A stretch of DNA of 64,000 nucleotides from Lycocorax pyrrhopterus obiensis (GCA_014706295.1 JACSVZ010000037.1:2418001-2482000); one strand, 5' to 3'; counted from the stretch's first letter, positions 1 to 15,340 are shown. Numbers and translations are program-made. Notes: a model not told the origin generated them from the letters alone.

Positions 1-3000
1 GCAGCAGAGGTAAGAACCTGGGAATAATCCTCCCCTTCCCTCTGCAAACAGCAGGAAAAGTCCTTTTTCCTGGAGCTAAATGAAAATATAAATACAGGGA
101 GAGCATGAGGTCACCTCTGTGAGGGACTGGGTTCTCTGCTTTCCTCCCAGCTCAGAGGTTATGTTGGCTTTTACCTAAATTTTGAATTATGCTGTGTAAG
201 ATTCTATGCTTTTGTTTAATTTTATGCAATTTGTTGAATTCCGAGCTGTTTTGACAAAGCTGCTGCGCTGTTTTGGAGGGAAGGTGTGTGTCTGTGTGTG
301 AGGACTGGCATTCCCTTATTTTACACAAGCACAAGCCAAGATTCATTCTTGTCAGGGTTTTTAAAGCAACAGCTGCTTTAAAACACTTCTAAAAACAATC
401 TCCCTGAAGGGGAAATTGCTTATTACGATGTGAAAGCTTAAAAAAAAAAAAAAAAGCCACTTGCTGCTGAGGAAAAGGAGACTTTTAAAATATTCCATCA
501 GGCAGTTGGATCTCTAAGTGTGATTTGCTTCAGTGACTTGAATGCAAATGTCTTGCCAGAAACCTGACATCGAGGCACGTTATTTTGAAGTGTTTTGCCT
601 AAATATTTTAACTGCAGAGCACACTTGGTAAATCCAAAGTTTTCCCACTGGCACACCAAGTGCAAAGTCCCACTTTAAAACCCTGTGAAGCATCAAATGC
701 TTGGGAGCAGCTCTGCCTCGTGTTTGTCACTTCCATTAAAGCCTCTTGGATTGGGAGCTTTGTTAAGACACTGGAGAATGAAATTAAAGTAGGAATAGCA
801 AAACTGGAGCAAGGCTGTGCTGTCTCCTCACACTCCCTCTGCCTCCCCTGCTGCAGGGAGCTGCATTTTCAGCACTTGTGAGTGAAGCACTGCACAATTC
901 TGAGCAATAATTCATGAAAAAAGCTTTTTTATTGTTCACTCCTTCTGCTACCAGCAGTTGAAGACAAAATCTGAGTATTTGGTTTTCATAAAGTCCATTA
1001 GAAAGTTTATTCTATTAGCTCAGGAGATGAGAGGAAAGCAATTCCCCAGAGCCAGGTCCTAAAGGAAGAGTTTCTGTATCAAACATTGAGCTAGGCAGGG
1101 TTTTGCTGCCTGCATGCATAAAGGATTTGAGAAATCTGCCCTACATCCTTTACTGGGTCCAGACAATCCAGAATTCAGCTATTAATAATATTTGCCCAAG
1201 TGCTGGTCTCATCCAAATCCAGAGGCAGAGTCTGTGCTCACTACACGTGTTTAAGGAAGGCTTATCTGTGAGAAAACAGGTCCAAAACCTAAATACTTTT
1301 GCAGGCTCATATCTGCAATTAAACTTTCCCTGGGAAGTGTTTCCCCTGAGTGCAGGGCTGATGTTCTGCTGCCCTGTGCTCCTCACACCCCACCAGATGT
1401 GTTCAGCTCTGCCCTGGAGCCACTTTGTGCCTCTGTCCCCATCTGAGCTCACAGCTGGAGCAGCCAGGAGCTTTAGGGAATTCCAGGTGGGAAATGAGCA
1501 GCAGGAGCTTCATCCTTACAGAGCAGTGTCAACATGCACTGCCTGGGTCTGGAACTGAGACAAAAGGAGCTCTGCAGACTCTTCCTGCAGCAGGAACATC
1601 TTTTTTTTTGTCTTGAAAGTTTTGTCCCAATGCCCCCCTTGGCTCTGTGTTGCTGTCACACTTCAGCCCATTCCCAGTGCTCAGCCAAAAGCCTCAAATC
1701 CCAGACTCCCCAAGGGAAAAGCACCTCCTGTTCAAAGCTGTGCTGCATAAATGCCACAGAACAACAAGAAAAAACAATGTGGCTGAGCACCACTCAACCA
1801 ACAACGTTATCCTGGGATTCTTCTATTTCTAATTTCACCGAGATGTTGATTTTGGAATGTGTATGGGGCACTGGATTGTTCACTAAGAGCAGATTCAGAT
1901 TTCTCACTTCACCTTGATACACCCTTGATCAGAATGACACTACCCAGGCTTCTAAAAATAATTTTGTTTAGCTTGTAATTAGGAATTAAATTAGAAAATT
2001 AAAGCATGGCCTGTCCTGCTTTGCATTCACTTTTTTTTTTTTAATTTACAAAGGCATGTTTAGGCTTTGTGGTTCAGGGAGAATATTTTTCTGCTCATAT
2101 ATATCCTGTAGAAGAGCACTGTGGTGCATGAAATTGGCCTGTGGGTACAGCAGTAATTCCTGGAGTTCTGTTAATGCTGACTGGGATTTTTATCTCTATT
2201 CCCAGCCAACAAAAACACTCAGGCTCTCACAGCAATGCAGTTACAGAGTTCTGGACACAATTTGGGGATTTTTGACATCCAAGGAAGTTTTCAGACCCAA
2301 AAAAACTCCTCTGAAATAAGCTGAAAGAAAGCATAGGAAGAATAAAGTAATATTTGGGTGATCCTAGCAAGGGAAGCAGGACTGGGTTTGGATCTGAACA
2401 CACCACACTCTCAATCCTTCCCTCACACCCACACCCCCACCTCAGCAGCCTTTTCACAGCTCCCTCTCAGGATTTACTAAACTCCAAACCTCCTCCCTTG
2501 CTGGAAAGGTCACAGCCTGAGGAACATCTCAATCCTCGCTGTAGCTGACACATCAAATCCCTCAGCAGCTCCTCCAGGCAACTTAGCTCCAAACAACTTC
2601 CAGCCTCACCTCATTGCTGCTCCTGTGATTCTGGTTATTTCATTGACTTTCTGGCTCCCAAGCTGCCTTCTCAGGAGGAAGATCCACAGATATTTTTGTG
2701 TCTGCAGCCCCACAGGTTGTCACTGCTGGCTGTCAGGATGCTCAAGGTCACAGCCCTCTGCTCTCCTCTTAGGCAGGCTCCAAACAAACAGAAATACAAA
2801 CCAAGCAGCACCTTGTCCTGGGGGTGGATTTCAAAAAAAACCATTTTTCTCCTGCATTTCCTATGCTGAATGTGATTGTTGGGCACTTGAATAACAGATT
2901 TACACGAGCCTGCTGAGCAGGAGCAGTATCTAAACTGAGACAAGGTTGTGGCTGAGCTCTGGCTCCTCTCCTTGCCTGGTGCCCAATTGTCCTTTGACGT

Positions 3001-6000
3001 CAGGAACCTTCATTAACGAGGCAGCTATTCAGGGGAGATGCAGAATCTCAAGAAGTGGCAGCTAACACACGAGTCATGGTGGCATTTGGGTGGCAAGGCT
3101 CTCCTCAGTCGTAGTCAGACGGAGCTACACGAATGCAGAGCTTTAATGGGCAGTGACAGGCCATGCAGGGCTGCAAAACGGGCAAACACACACCAGTTTA
3201 CTGATTCTCACACAAAACTCTGCCTCAGCCATGCTCACGGGTAAGAAATCCTAGGAAAGGTGGAATAAAATGGAACATTTGTGTTCTGTGCACCTTTTGA
3301 AGATGCTGACACCTGGCCCAGGCCGCCCTCTCTGACAAAGAAAACCTGAATTTGGCAATTCCCTTGTTTGTTGCGAGCAAGTCCCTGTTTTAATAGCAAC
3401 AAGGGCAGCTTGCAGTGCCAACAGCACTTCTGCAGAGGAGATCTGAGAAAAGGGAAGGTGCTGAGAGGTAAAAGCTCCCACGTGAGCACCTGGTGACAAC
3501 TGTGGCTCTAATTGTCTCCATGTGTGCCATCCCCAGCCATCTGTGCTCCTCCAAACGCACAGTGGGGACACACTAAACACAAGCTGTGTCCTCCAGAGCC
3601 CTGCAGAAGGCTTGGCTTGGCTTTTGTTCTCTAAAAAAGGAGCCTCAGTAAGGCTGTGGAAAGGGTTGTCAGTCCAAAGGTGAGCTGCTGAACGGGACTG
3701 CAGCCATCCAGAGATCCCACAAGTCATTCCTGGCTCCTGCTGCTGGCCAGGAAATGTGGCAGGGTTCAGTGGCTCCTTGTGAGGCCAAATTAAGGCAATG
3801 AAATTCTCTACAGTGACCCCAGGGGGTCTGAAGTATGTCCCAGCTCTGCCATCTCTCAGGTGAGCAGTTCACCTCTGAAGTAGCATCTGGAGTGCCTGAT
3901 TTCCCTCATTTTCTTCCATTTGGAGTCATCCCACAGCTCAGGTCATTTCATTTATCTCCATTACAGCTTCTCTTCCCTGATCAATTCTCTGCTGCTGCTG
4001 CATCAGACTGAAATGGATGTCAAAGCAGGAGCCTCTCCATCACTGTACCTCAACCTGTCAGCAATGTTTAACCAGGGAGGAAAATAAATAGAGAAATACC
4101 TGTATTTCTACTGAAAACTTGGGCTGTTGTTTTAGAGAAGGAGTTTGAGGACACAGAGGGCAGAGTTGTCAAGCTGAGGATTCAGAAGGTGCATTTTAAG
4201 TTCATTTCTAGTTGTTGGAAGGTGCAGGTGACAAAGCTGCAGTCGAGTGAGCAAAGGTCTGACATTGTAAAGCCAAAGAGGGCAGAGCTGGTCGTACCCA
4301 GAGCCAGGTTCTGTGGCAGGGAAGGTACTGAGGAATAAAGGAGAGAATTGATAGGGAAACAAAGGAGACACTTTTCGAGGTAAACTGAGATCTCCTCCCC
4401 AGCCATTTCCCAGGATCTGGTTTTGGGGCAGAGTTTCAGAGCCCTGAGTGTGCCCTCAAATTCCAGACCAGCTCTGGCTGCCCTGCTCATCCTGCTCAGT
4501 TACAGCATCACAATCACAGGGACTGGGGAAGGGAGGGGAGTTCAAGCCTCATTCAAAGCAGTTGGGTTCCAGAAATTGAAGTGAGACATTGTCAGGTTAT
4601 ATTAAAGAGAGAAGCTTTGATTTTAAAATAAATGAATAAATGAAAGAAAAAAGGTTTCATTTCAGTCCTGCCTGGTCCCTGCGAAAGAGTAAGAGAAGAT
4701 ACACAAAATTCTTGTAGTACAATTATTTCCTCCTCACCTTACTCTTTGCTATTGCTCTTCTCCTTTTGCTCTTGAACTACTAATTTCTTTTCCTCAAAGT
4801 ATTTTATTTTCCCCCTTGGAGATACCCTGGGCTTTTTTTAAATTTTTTTTAATTATGAGACAGTTTAAGAAACTCCAAAACTTGGGCTTAGCTTCACCCA
4901 GCACACAAAAAATCCCAATAAATGCTGAAACAAACATAAAAAAGAAAAGAAAAAGAAAACCATAACTATCTCTGTGAAGCTTCCCATTGTTCCACATATT
5001 TTGCTCCTCCCCTGTTCAGGTTGCCAGACACCAGCCAGAGCAGGACACAGAGTTTTTCTCACGCAGATGTGCTCCCACCCAGCACGGCCACGCTCAGCTG
5101 AACCCTGAACATTCCCCAGCACAGTGGGGGCTTTTTATGTCGCTTCCACTGATGAACTTCAAAGCCCTCTTTTCTCCCCCACGGTTTTATTCCTCTCTGA
5201 ATTACTGTAATCTTGTTTGCTCCCATGTAAAGCGCTTGCTTGCATTGAAAGGGATTGTTTTTAGTAACTCTTCTCTGCAAACAAGGATCAAAAACAAAGC
5301 TTAAAAATGGCTAAATCTGCTGGAAAGTACCAAGATTTTGGTTTTCAGTGTGGAACCACATAGTTGTCTATTTGATATAAGTGGATACCAAGGTAGTAAA
5401 CCAAGACATCCAGTTTCTCAAATGGGAAATTAAACCAGCAAAGTGAATTTCCTCCTCCCAGGGCTAAGGCTCTGCAGGGAACAGCACATGGGAGGGACCT
5501 GACACCTGCCCAGCATCACAAGAACATTCCCTTGAATACTCAGCCTCAGAAATGATGTGTGCACTGGCTTCTTGGGGATCTTCTGCACTGGGAGAATTGC
5601 ACAAACCAAGACTAAGCACTCACAAATAGAAAATGAATAGCCAAGATCAGGACTCCACCGGCCTTTTCCATGCTTAACTCAAGGCCAAACAAATTTGAGC
5701 ACAGGTTCCACAGTCTCCTTATTTCTGCACTATTCCATCAGCCCTGAAACTTCCAGATTAGGGACAACCTCTCTGATGAGCAGCAAGGACCAACCTTAAA
5801 GGCCACATGAAATCGTGGCCAAACAATTCTGCGACAGGCTCCCCCTCCCCAAAACACAAATACTTGGAGAAATAAAAGTAATTTCTTTTCCTAAATTCGA
5901 TCTTGGTGGCTCAAAGCAGTGTGGGAGCAGCTCTGGGCTCTTTGCCCCCTGTTTAAACCTCTCAGTCTCAGTGACTTTGAAGACGCTCAGAGCATCTTAA

Positions 6001-6334
6001 CAGATTGCCTAAAAAAGGATTCTGTACTTTCAGCTTGTGTCAGGAAGACTGTGGAGGCAGCTAGCAGGTAGAAAAGATGGTCTTATTCTCCTTCCAGGAG
6101 AGATAAAACTCACTGTCAAGACTGCTGTAATGTTGCTGCCAATACATTTCCCTCAAAAGTCCCCAGCTTTCTTCACGGTTGTCATTCGATGTCTGTGACT
6201 GGCACCAACATTCACTCGCCTGCTCTCAAACCAAGCAGAGCTGTCACTGAGATTGGGCTCTGGTGAGTGACTTTGGGAGCAGTTTCCTTCCAAAACAACT
6301 AATTCCATCTGTTTTCCTCCTCCTCTCCCCGCAG
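1..6334. other. Non-coding stretch, probably 5' intron of MMEL1
   Basis: I see no exon in either strand that I can assign. The MMEL1 exon at 6335 needs one nucleotide from an upstream exon, so this stretch is probably an intron of that gene. The first bases of the window end in a good donor context (GTAAGA at 10-15), which could close an upstream exon, but the nine bases before it are too few to test. Open frames here are short and show no recognisable domain. The stretch also contains simple A and T runs. Confidence 0.5.
2995..3002. promoter_or_regulatory. Perfect CRE palindrome (TGACGTCA)
   Basis: An exact full-length cAMP response element, TGACGTCA, lies in the stretch upstream of the visible MMEL1 exons. 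It matches the CREB/ATF consensus. One 8-bp match is expected by chance at about this rate in a 64-kb window, so function is only a possibility. Confidence 0.25.
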
Positions 6335-9300
6335 GCTCCCACTATGGCACCAACTCGGGCAACATCTGTACCACCCCTGGGTGTGTGACAGCAGGTAATG
6401 GGGTTACTGTGAATTGCTGCTGCAGAGGGGAGGCTTCATGTGTTGGTACTGAGCCTGAATCAGAGATAATTCAGAGTTTAAGGCTGAAGTAGATGAAAAG
6501 GAGTGAGATTTCCCCTTGGGTAAGGAATATCATTCATAACGGAGCAGCACAGGAAATTTGCCAGTGTGGCAATTTTCAGCTCTGGCTCTGAGCCACCAGG
6601 ACACGGATTGACCAACACAATCTGTATGTATAAGCATAACAGAATTCCCTTTAGACTGAATTTTCATTCTCTTGGGGCATTCATCTTCTTATTTTTGGCA
6701 TCTACACCCCAAGAGAGGTGAGACTCCAGCACGGACGTTCCCAATAGCCCCAGGAAACACTGGTTTCTTGGGCAGTGCCTAAACTGGTGCCCAGGGGAGC
6801 ACTGGGCACTCTTCCCTGCAAGGCCTCGTGCTCTGGGACAGCTCTTCTGCCATTCAGATCCATTTTTAAGCAGAAAATAGGATTCTTCAAGTCATAATAT
6901 GTGGGAATGAGTCTTGCCAAACAGCTCCTTGACAGTCTCCAGTAGTCCCAGAGATTCCTGGGCAGTCTGTGGAATTCAGCTCTCCAATTTTGATGCCCAG
7001 CTGCCAGAATAATCCAGAACATGGACCCCACAGCTGACCCGTGCAAGGATTTCTACCAGTACGCCTGCGGGGGCTGGCTGAACCGGCACGTGATCCCAGA
7101 GACCAGCTCCAGATACAGCATCTTTGACATCCTGAGAGACGAGCTGGAGATCATCCTAAAAGGTAGGGATGGGGCTGCTCCATCCTTAGGCACCTGTGTT
7201 TCGTTTCAGAGGTTACTGACTGCACATCAGACAGAGAAATCAACTTGCAGAGAAGGGTTGATTGGGATTTTTTTTCTCTCTGGTCCTTTAATCTCTACAT
7301 CTCTTACTACACCCATTTTGTGGGAACGTCCTGTTCCCGACTAAAAATTAGGCATAGGTGATTGGGTGCTGACTCCAAAAGGAGCAGGACAAGCTGTCTG
7401 CAAGTCCTTTCTCCTGACTCTTTTTCCATTAATAGCATGAAGAGCTCTCAAGTTTCACAGTAATTGCAGCCTACAAGTGCTTCTCACAGCCCTGAATCCG
7501 CAGGGATTTCTGTAAAATGATCAAAGCTCTCCAGGGCAAAAATCTCATGGCAATGGTTCCTTCCCCAGGTGTGCTGGAGACTTCAGATCAAGGGGACAGA
7601 GAAGCATTTCAGAAAGCTAAAATCCTTTACAAGTCCTGCATGAATGAGAGTGAGTCCCTTCTTGTTCCACTGATTCCCTTGTTCAATACCAGGCGTACAA
7701 AAGCACCAATGTTCTGTTAAGCAAAATCCAGTCAATGTCAGTCTAATCCATGTGGCCTTGCCTGGAAAACTCATCTTCAGATGGATAAAGGTGCCTTGGT
7801 ACTTCATTAAACCTCAATACACCCATCTGGGATGTGGAAAGGGTGGATGTTGGGTACCCACCCCTGGTATGGATGCAAAGCCTTCCCTTCAGAAGGCACA
7901 AACCTGTCCCAGCTCATCCTTCCCAAACCAATTCACTACAAATCACTACTGGAACCACAGAAGTATTTCCGTTCCTTTTCTGAAGACTAATGTAGGATGG
8001 TTTCAGGATGTCTTTTTTTTTTTTTGCTATGACAGATTCAGTTGCAAATTTAAGCTGTTAGGTCCATTACCTATTCTTCCTAATTTTATTTCTGTGTGAA
8101 AACAATACAGAATTTGTCCTTCCTCCCTCAGGTCTTATAGAGCAGCGAGATTCCCTGCCTCTGCTGGAGGCCTTGAGGATGGTTGGAGATTGGCCAGTGG
8201 CTTCTGCAGACTGGAATAAGACCAAAGGTAATGCTGGGCCTGGAAGGGTTCAGTCAGAATTATTTACTGAATTAGGGGTGCCACTGTCACCAAATTAAAT
8301 CCCCCGTTTTCAGTTTCTCTTCACAAACAGAAGTTGGGGTGTCACACATTTAACACTCATTGATCCATTTCAATAGATCTCAAAAATTTCAGCAGCCAGC
8401 TCATGAACTGTCCACTTTCAATCAGTCTGACATAGATTGATAAATTAAGTCTGTTTTCCCTTTTCTCTCCCAGAGCCAAGCTGGAGCATGGAGGAAAACC
8501 TTTCCATAATGAACTCCAGGTTTAACAAACGTGTCCTCATTGACATGTTCGTGTGGAATGATGACCGGGATTCCAGCAGACACATCATTTATGTAAGAAA
8601 AGAAATTACAGGGAATTATTTATATGGCAGAATCATGATGGATAATTATTTCCACTACAGACAGATGAGCTTCCCATAGAATAATGCCAGCAAAATGTAG
8701 GCAGCAGTTCTGTACCCCAAGTGTCAGATCTGTCTCAAAGACATATTGGGAAATGTTTTATGGCAGCATAATTTTTGTTACGGCAAAAGAAATAAAAATC
8801 AAGGGAATTTTGCTGATTTACAGCATTTAAGGGCTGCAAATTCTTGTGACTTACAAAAATGATGGTGAGGTTTAATACATAGCAAGAAACCATGGGTTTA
8901 AAATACATAAAGAGTATTTCAGAGTTTGTTCATGAATGGTTGTGCAGGAAGTCCAGCCCTCAAGTCAAGCAACCTAGAGAAGTTACTTAAATTTATTCTT
9001 GAATCTCAGTGATTACTTGAAGATTTTGCTTTATAACCCACACTAAGATTGATCCTGTCCCTACCTGGAAACCCAGAGACAGGAGTTGTTCCTTGCACCT
9101 CACCCCAGATCCAGGAGAGCCCAAATTCTCTGCGTGTTTGGCAGTGCTGTCATTCCAACACTGACAGGGGGGCACACACAGCATTTCCCGCTGCCTTTCA
9201 AGGATTCCTTTGGACAACCTCAGTTCCTGTTCACCACTAACCAGAGAAATGCATTTTCCTTCAGATTGACCAGCCAAGTTTGGGAATGCCATCCAGGGAC

Positions 9301-12300
9301 TACTACTTTAATGGGGGCAACTATCAAAGAGTAAGTATTCCTTGTACTGATTTACTCTGAGCCACTAAAATAACCTTATTGCTTATCCCTGTGCTTTGGA
9401 AAACCCCAATATATGAACCTTCATGGTGTGTAACAATCAGAATGGACCTGTGACATTCATTGCTACATTTTTTTTCCTAATTAAGCCAACATTTTGTGAA
9501 GTTTACAAAAGGACTGAACAACTGTATAAATATCAAGCCTCCCCAGAACTGGCCAACTCATGAAGGAGGTTATGGGGAAATAAAATCATGTTTTACAGCT
9601 TAGGCAGTCTCTCATTTTTGAAGGACAGGTTCACATTTTCAGTGCAGGGGATTTGCTTGTATCTTCCTCTGAATCGCTGATGCTCAGCAAGTAAGAATCT
9701 GCTGCCACTTACTCTCCCCTTCCCCCAAAATTACATGAAATTGTGAGAGATTATTTTCTAGCTGCTTTTCCCTGCCAATGCTCAGGGCAAAAACACTGAT
9801 TCTGCAAAAACACTGTTTCTGTAAATACACAGAAAGCTGTTGCAAACAGAGCCAGATAATTTGTCTGTTTCCAAGATGAAAATACTGCTTTAGTACATTT
9901 TATTTTCCTCAATTATGCCTTGCTAACAAAGAGTATTTGCAGCCCAACATCAAACCAATTTTCCTAACAAGAATGGAAGGGAATACAGAGGGACAACAAT
10001 CAGCATTTGAGACTCTTTTGTCTCGTGGTTGTAAAGGCAGATGAAAACATCAGTGGGAAGAGTTTTCTTCTCCCTTCAGTGTATTTGACTACACTTTATA
10101 TATAATATAGCTAAAATACAGCCCTGGGAGGTTTATTGGGGACTTTCCCCACACCTCCTGGGCACCTTTAGGAGCTGCCAGCTCCTGTGACAAAACAATC
10201 TGCAGGAAGCTGGGCTGGGAAATGTGGAGAGCTGCTGACCCGGGAATCTCCCCTGCAAGTGTCGCCTCCACAGCAGCACTCACAGCAGAAAAGAGGGGTG
10301 TTTATGCATTGGGGCATGAAGGTCAGACATAGATTGACTTGGAGGAGGTAGGAAATCAGGTACAGTGCAGAGACAATCCTAAATTAGCGAAAGGAAACCA
10401 GTTCTGCTCAATACAGCTTTAATTTGAAGGCACAAAGCAGGGGGGCTGAGGCTGTGCTTTTAATCCTAATGACCAAGGAGGAGACACAACCCCTTTTTAT
10501 TTGTATTTACCAGCTCGCTGCCCCCAGACAATGAGCCCAACTCTGATGACCCAAACTCCCCCTGTGCTTAGTCCAGCATCTTTTGGCAAAACTCCTCCTG
10601 AGGCCTGGGGGAGTCTGGCCTGATTAAGGCTCAGCATTCAGCCTAAAACCACAAATCATCATCTGTAAGTGCCCAGACTCAATTTCACCACGGTCACTGT
10701 GTTTATCTGCCTTCCAAGGTCTACAGAGGAAGAAAATTACGTGAGAAGAAGAGGTAGCATCAAGTTTTCCTGTATCAGGGATCAGCACTCCCTCAGCAGC
10801 CAAATGTCTTTTCAAGGCCCATTCTGAGGCACAAATCAGTCAGAGCCTCCCATCAGGAATAAAGCAAAGGTGTCACTGGGAACTGTCTGAAACAGAGCTT
10901 TTCTTTCAGACACTAAAAGCAGACTTGAGAAGATTTATGGTATTACTTTCAGAGAACTCAAACCTTCCCTGTTTACCCTGGAATTTTGGCTAGAAGGGAT
11001 CACTGTTCCATAGAGTAACTCAAAGCACAGAGCCTCCTCTTTGCCCAAGAAGTAATTCTAACTCAGAATGCCAAGGTTGGGTGGCACAGGGAAGCAGAAC
11101 GTGTGTTTTGAGGCTGGCAAGTGCCCTGTAAGGTATTCAGGACAAAGAGAATGGTTTGCTGAATGAGAAATGTGAAGATGGACCATAGCAATAGCGAAAT
11201 GAGACTGTTTACAAGGGCCTGTAGTGACAGGACAAGGGGGAATGAGTTCAAACTGACAGAGAGGAGGTTTAGATTGGATATTGGGAAGAAATCCTTCCCT
11301 GTGAGGGTGGGGAGGCCCTGGCACAGGGTGCCCAGAAAGCCGTGGCTGCTCCATCCCTGGAAGTGTCCAAGGCCAGGTGAGACACTGGGGCTTGGAGCAC
11401 CCTGGGATAGTGGAAGGTGCCCCTGCCCATGGCACTGGATGGGCTTTAAGGTCCTTCCAACCCCAGCCATTCTGGGATTCTATGAAATGATGGACAGCAA
11501 ACCTTTTCTACACGTTCTGTGTCTGCGTGCAGGTGAGAGAAGCTTATCTGCAGTTCATGATCACCATCGCCAAAATGATCCGGGAAGACAAGAACGTGTC
11601 CAAAGATGATTCCTTTGTCCAAGAGGAAATGGCAAAGGTCATGGAGCTTGAAACAGAGATTGCAAATGTGAGTAGAGAGATCAAGAACTCCTCAGGAAGC
11701 TGTAGGGGGCAGGGGGTGAGGGGAAAGAGTCTCTTGCTGGTTTGTGCAGCAGTTTTCAGAAGAAAGTGGGGGAAGAAGACTTTTTGTGCCATGAGCAGCC
11801 CAAAAATCAGAGCCTCTGTGTCTCTAATTCTGCCTGCTGTGTACACTTCTGCTGTGCTGCTCCAGTCCCAGCCTTATTTCTATTTGGAACTCTTCTAAAG
11901 CAGGATCCTGTACCTTCTGCTAACCATGCACTGGGATAACACCAGGGCAGGCTCCCTTGCATCCTAAGTAATCTACAGCACCCCAAAAATCCCCCAGATC
12001 TTAGGCCTCCATTCGAAAGGGCACAGAGGGAACCAGCTGGCTCAACTTATCCCTGAAACATCATTGAACAGGGGGGACCCAAGTTCCTGCACTGAATTTT
12101 TGGAAGCAGCACTGGGCACAACCAAATGGTTTTCCTTTCCCCAAACAAACTGGTTTATTTGCACATTATTTGAATGTACACAAATGTGATTTCAGCCATT
12201 GATATTTCTGTCAGTTGAGTCCAGTAATAACCTTGTGAATGTCTTCAGGCCACGACCCCAGCAGAGGAAAGGCACGACGTGACCTTGTTGTACAACAAAA

Positions 12301-15293
12301 TGACCTTAGCAGAGCTGCAGGAAAAGTTTGCATTCAATGTAAGTGTTTCATGAGCAGTCTCATACTTCAGGTCTCTTAATTCCCTGCCAGTTGGAAATGG
12401 CTTTGTGAATTTATCAGTGCTTCAACAAAGAGGTATAAAATCATTCCCATTCCTAATCTTGTCTCCAGAGTCTCTTAAAAAGCTTTGTCCTACTGAACAC
12501 CTACATTCAAGGCCATAAGACTGTCAAAAGTCCAGTTACTGAGGCACTTAAACATCCAACATTGGAATGTCTCTCTGTCTGCCTAGGAATTTAACTGGAC
12601 CTTCTTCATCCAAGGTGTCATGTCTTCAGTAAGTGTTCAGGTGGACCCGGAGGAAGAGGTGGTTGTGTATGGGATGCCTTATCTACAAGAGCTGAAAGCA
12701 ATTATCTCCAAGTACTCAGCCAGGTAAAGAAACTGGAGGATATGCAGGACAAAAGTCACAGAAGGATTGCTGAAATGTCAATTGTTGGACCTCCTTGCTA
12801 GTTCTGGGCTTCTGAGGAAAAATGACACTCCTGTAAAATACAGGAAACGCCTTTGGAGGTTTCAAAGTTCAAGTACTGCAGTACAAGGTGTCTCACCTGC
12901 TGCTTGCTTAGAAAAGGTTAAATGGGAAGAAAAAAATACATTACAGGCTTAGTTGTTGTTACATTCTAGAAGGAAGGAAAACAAGAAACTAATCCCAGAA
13001 CAGATATGACAGCCCAGTCCTCAGGCTGGATGACTGCAGTTAACTGAGATGCTGTGAAACCCAGGACTGGCAGGAATGATTTCCTTCTTTAACTCCATCC
13101 AAAATTGAGATTCCCCTCTGGCTGCCTGCACCAGTGTTGGTTTTTACAAGGAATTCAGCTCAGCTTTGCTTTCCCACACAGCACCATCCAGAACTACCTC
13201 ATCTGGCGGCTGGTGATCGACCGGGTCAGCAGCTTGAGCCGGCGCTTCAAGGACGCTCGGGCCAGCTACAGGAAGGTATTTCCTCTCTTCCTAAAGAGGA
13301 CACCACAACTGCCACCAAATCCAGCCTGGTCAACACAATAACCATGTCAGGGGTCTTTTGGAAAGAGACGAACTTTAAGCTCCCTCGCAACCCAAACCAC
13401 TCTGATTCCATGATTAGGTCATGGAATCCCCAAACAAACCCAATCACAGCAGTGGAAACCTTTGGGTTAACCTGCCCTCTAGGCAATGGTTTGGAAGAGC
13501 TGCAGGGGCAGGGTTAATGCTGGGCTTTGGTGCTGCAGGCCCTGTACGGGACGACGCTGGAGGAGCCGCGCTGGAGGGAGTGCGTGAGTTACGTCAACAA
13601 CAACATGGAGAACGCGGTGGGAGCGATGTATGTCCGGGAGACTTTTGCTGGTGAGAGCAAGAGGATGGTATGTAGTTTACCCTTCATACTACTGTACATC
13701 CACAATGCCCACAGTGCCCATTCCCTCTGGTATGAGCTCCCTATTTTTTGCCTGGGAGAGTTATCTGCCAGTCAAGAAGGTGCAAGAACTCGTTTGTGAT
13801 GCTCTTTTAGATGCTCAGTACCACGGTTTAGGGCACAGAATTCGGGGACGTCACCTTCCAGCAGGAAGCTTTTCACCCCTCCTTAGCTGTGCCTGGGAAT
13901 AGGGCATGTGAATGATGAATGTCTCCCTGGATCTCTTTCAGGTCCGAGATTTAATAGAGAAGATCCGTGAAGCGTTCGTGGAGACTTTGGATGAGTTGCA
14001 GTGGATGGACGAGGCGTCCAAGGAGAAAGCTCGTGAGAAGGTCAGAGATAACAAGGAACTTCAGTATTCCCTTATGAACATGAAATATTTGGCATTTTGT
14101 AGTATCACCATTTCCAGTTTCTCTACAAACAAGAGGAAAAGACTTAGACTTTCATTATTATCCTGTTACATTGTCCTTTCCTTTCAATCCTTTGTTAGCC
14201 TGCATCAATACAAATGCCAACTGGCTACAATGCAATTCCCAAAAAAAAAAAAAAACATTTCCAACTTTGAATTGAACTCAAGACCATCAGCACCATTCCA
14301 ATAACAAGAAAAACGCCCAAACATTTAACTATTCTTTGCACTGAAACTTTGGTAAAAACAACCCAACACCACCCCAACAAAAATCATAATTCAGAGGAAA
14401 CATTCAACTCTTTTCTTCCAGGCAATGGCAATCAAAGAACAAATTGGCTACCCAGATTATATTTTGGAAGATCAGAATGAGAAACTGGACCTGGAATACG
14501 CCAATGTGAGTATTCTGTGCATATCTCACTGAATACCTCAAAATAAACACCTGCATTTGCTTTCTTGCCACTGGAATATTTGTACCTGTGCAACTGCCCT
14601 TTCCAAGGACATTGAAATGCACATATTAATAAATAATTGGTGCAAAGAGCCAGCTATTCAGTGAAACCATGCAACCAAAACATTCTTTAGAGGATATTCA
14701 GTGGGACGAGGAGTTCCTCTTCCTGCTCAGCTGACTAATGTACTTGGATCCCTGTTTCTGTAGTTAAACTTCAGTGAACACAACTACTTTGAAAACATCC
14801 TGGAAAACCTGCGAGCTGGAGCCCAAAAGAGCCTGAAAAAACTTCGAGAGAGAGTTGACCAAGACATGTGAGTCTCCAGAAAGAGTTACAGACACAACCT
14901 AAATTTTGGGTTAATGGTGGGAGTGTTTAACTCATGCTGTGGGTACCTGGGAATGCCTGTGGCTGAGACAATCAAGGAATTAAACAATTCAAAGGTAAAG
15001 TGAAAAATGCTTTTCCCCTTGAATGTTGTGTGTTTTGCATGAAAGGTGCCCATAAACAAACCACCAGGTATTTCCTGGTATCAGGAATTCTTTACAGCTG
15101 TGTTCAATGCCCCCTTTTTCCTACATTAATCCTTTCCTTATATAATCTCCTTAGAAGGATTTTCCTTCTTTTTATAAGGTTCTTCCATCTCCTAGTACGG
15201 AAATTATATTTATTTATATATACATATATACATTCCTGATAATATATGTATTATATATATCTATTACATATATATATAAAACACATATTTTAC

Positions 15294-15340
<47 letters not shown>

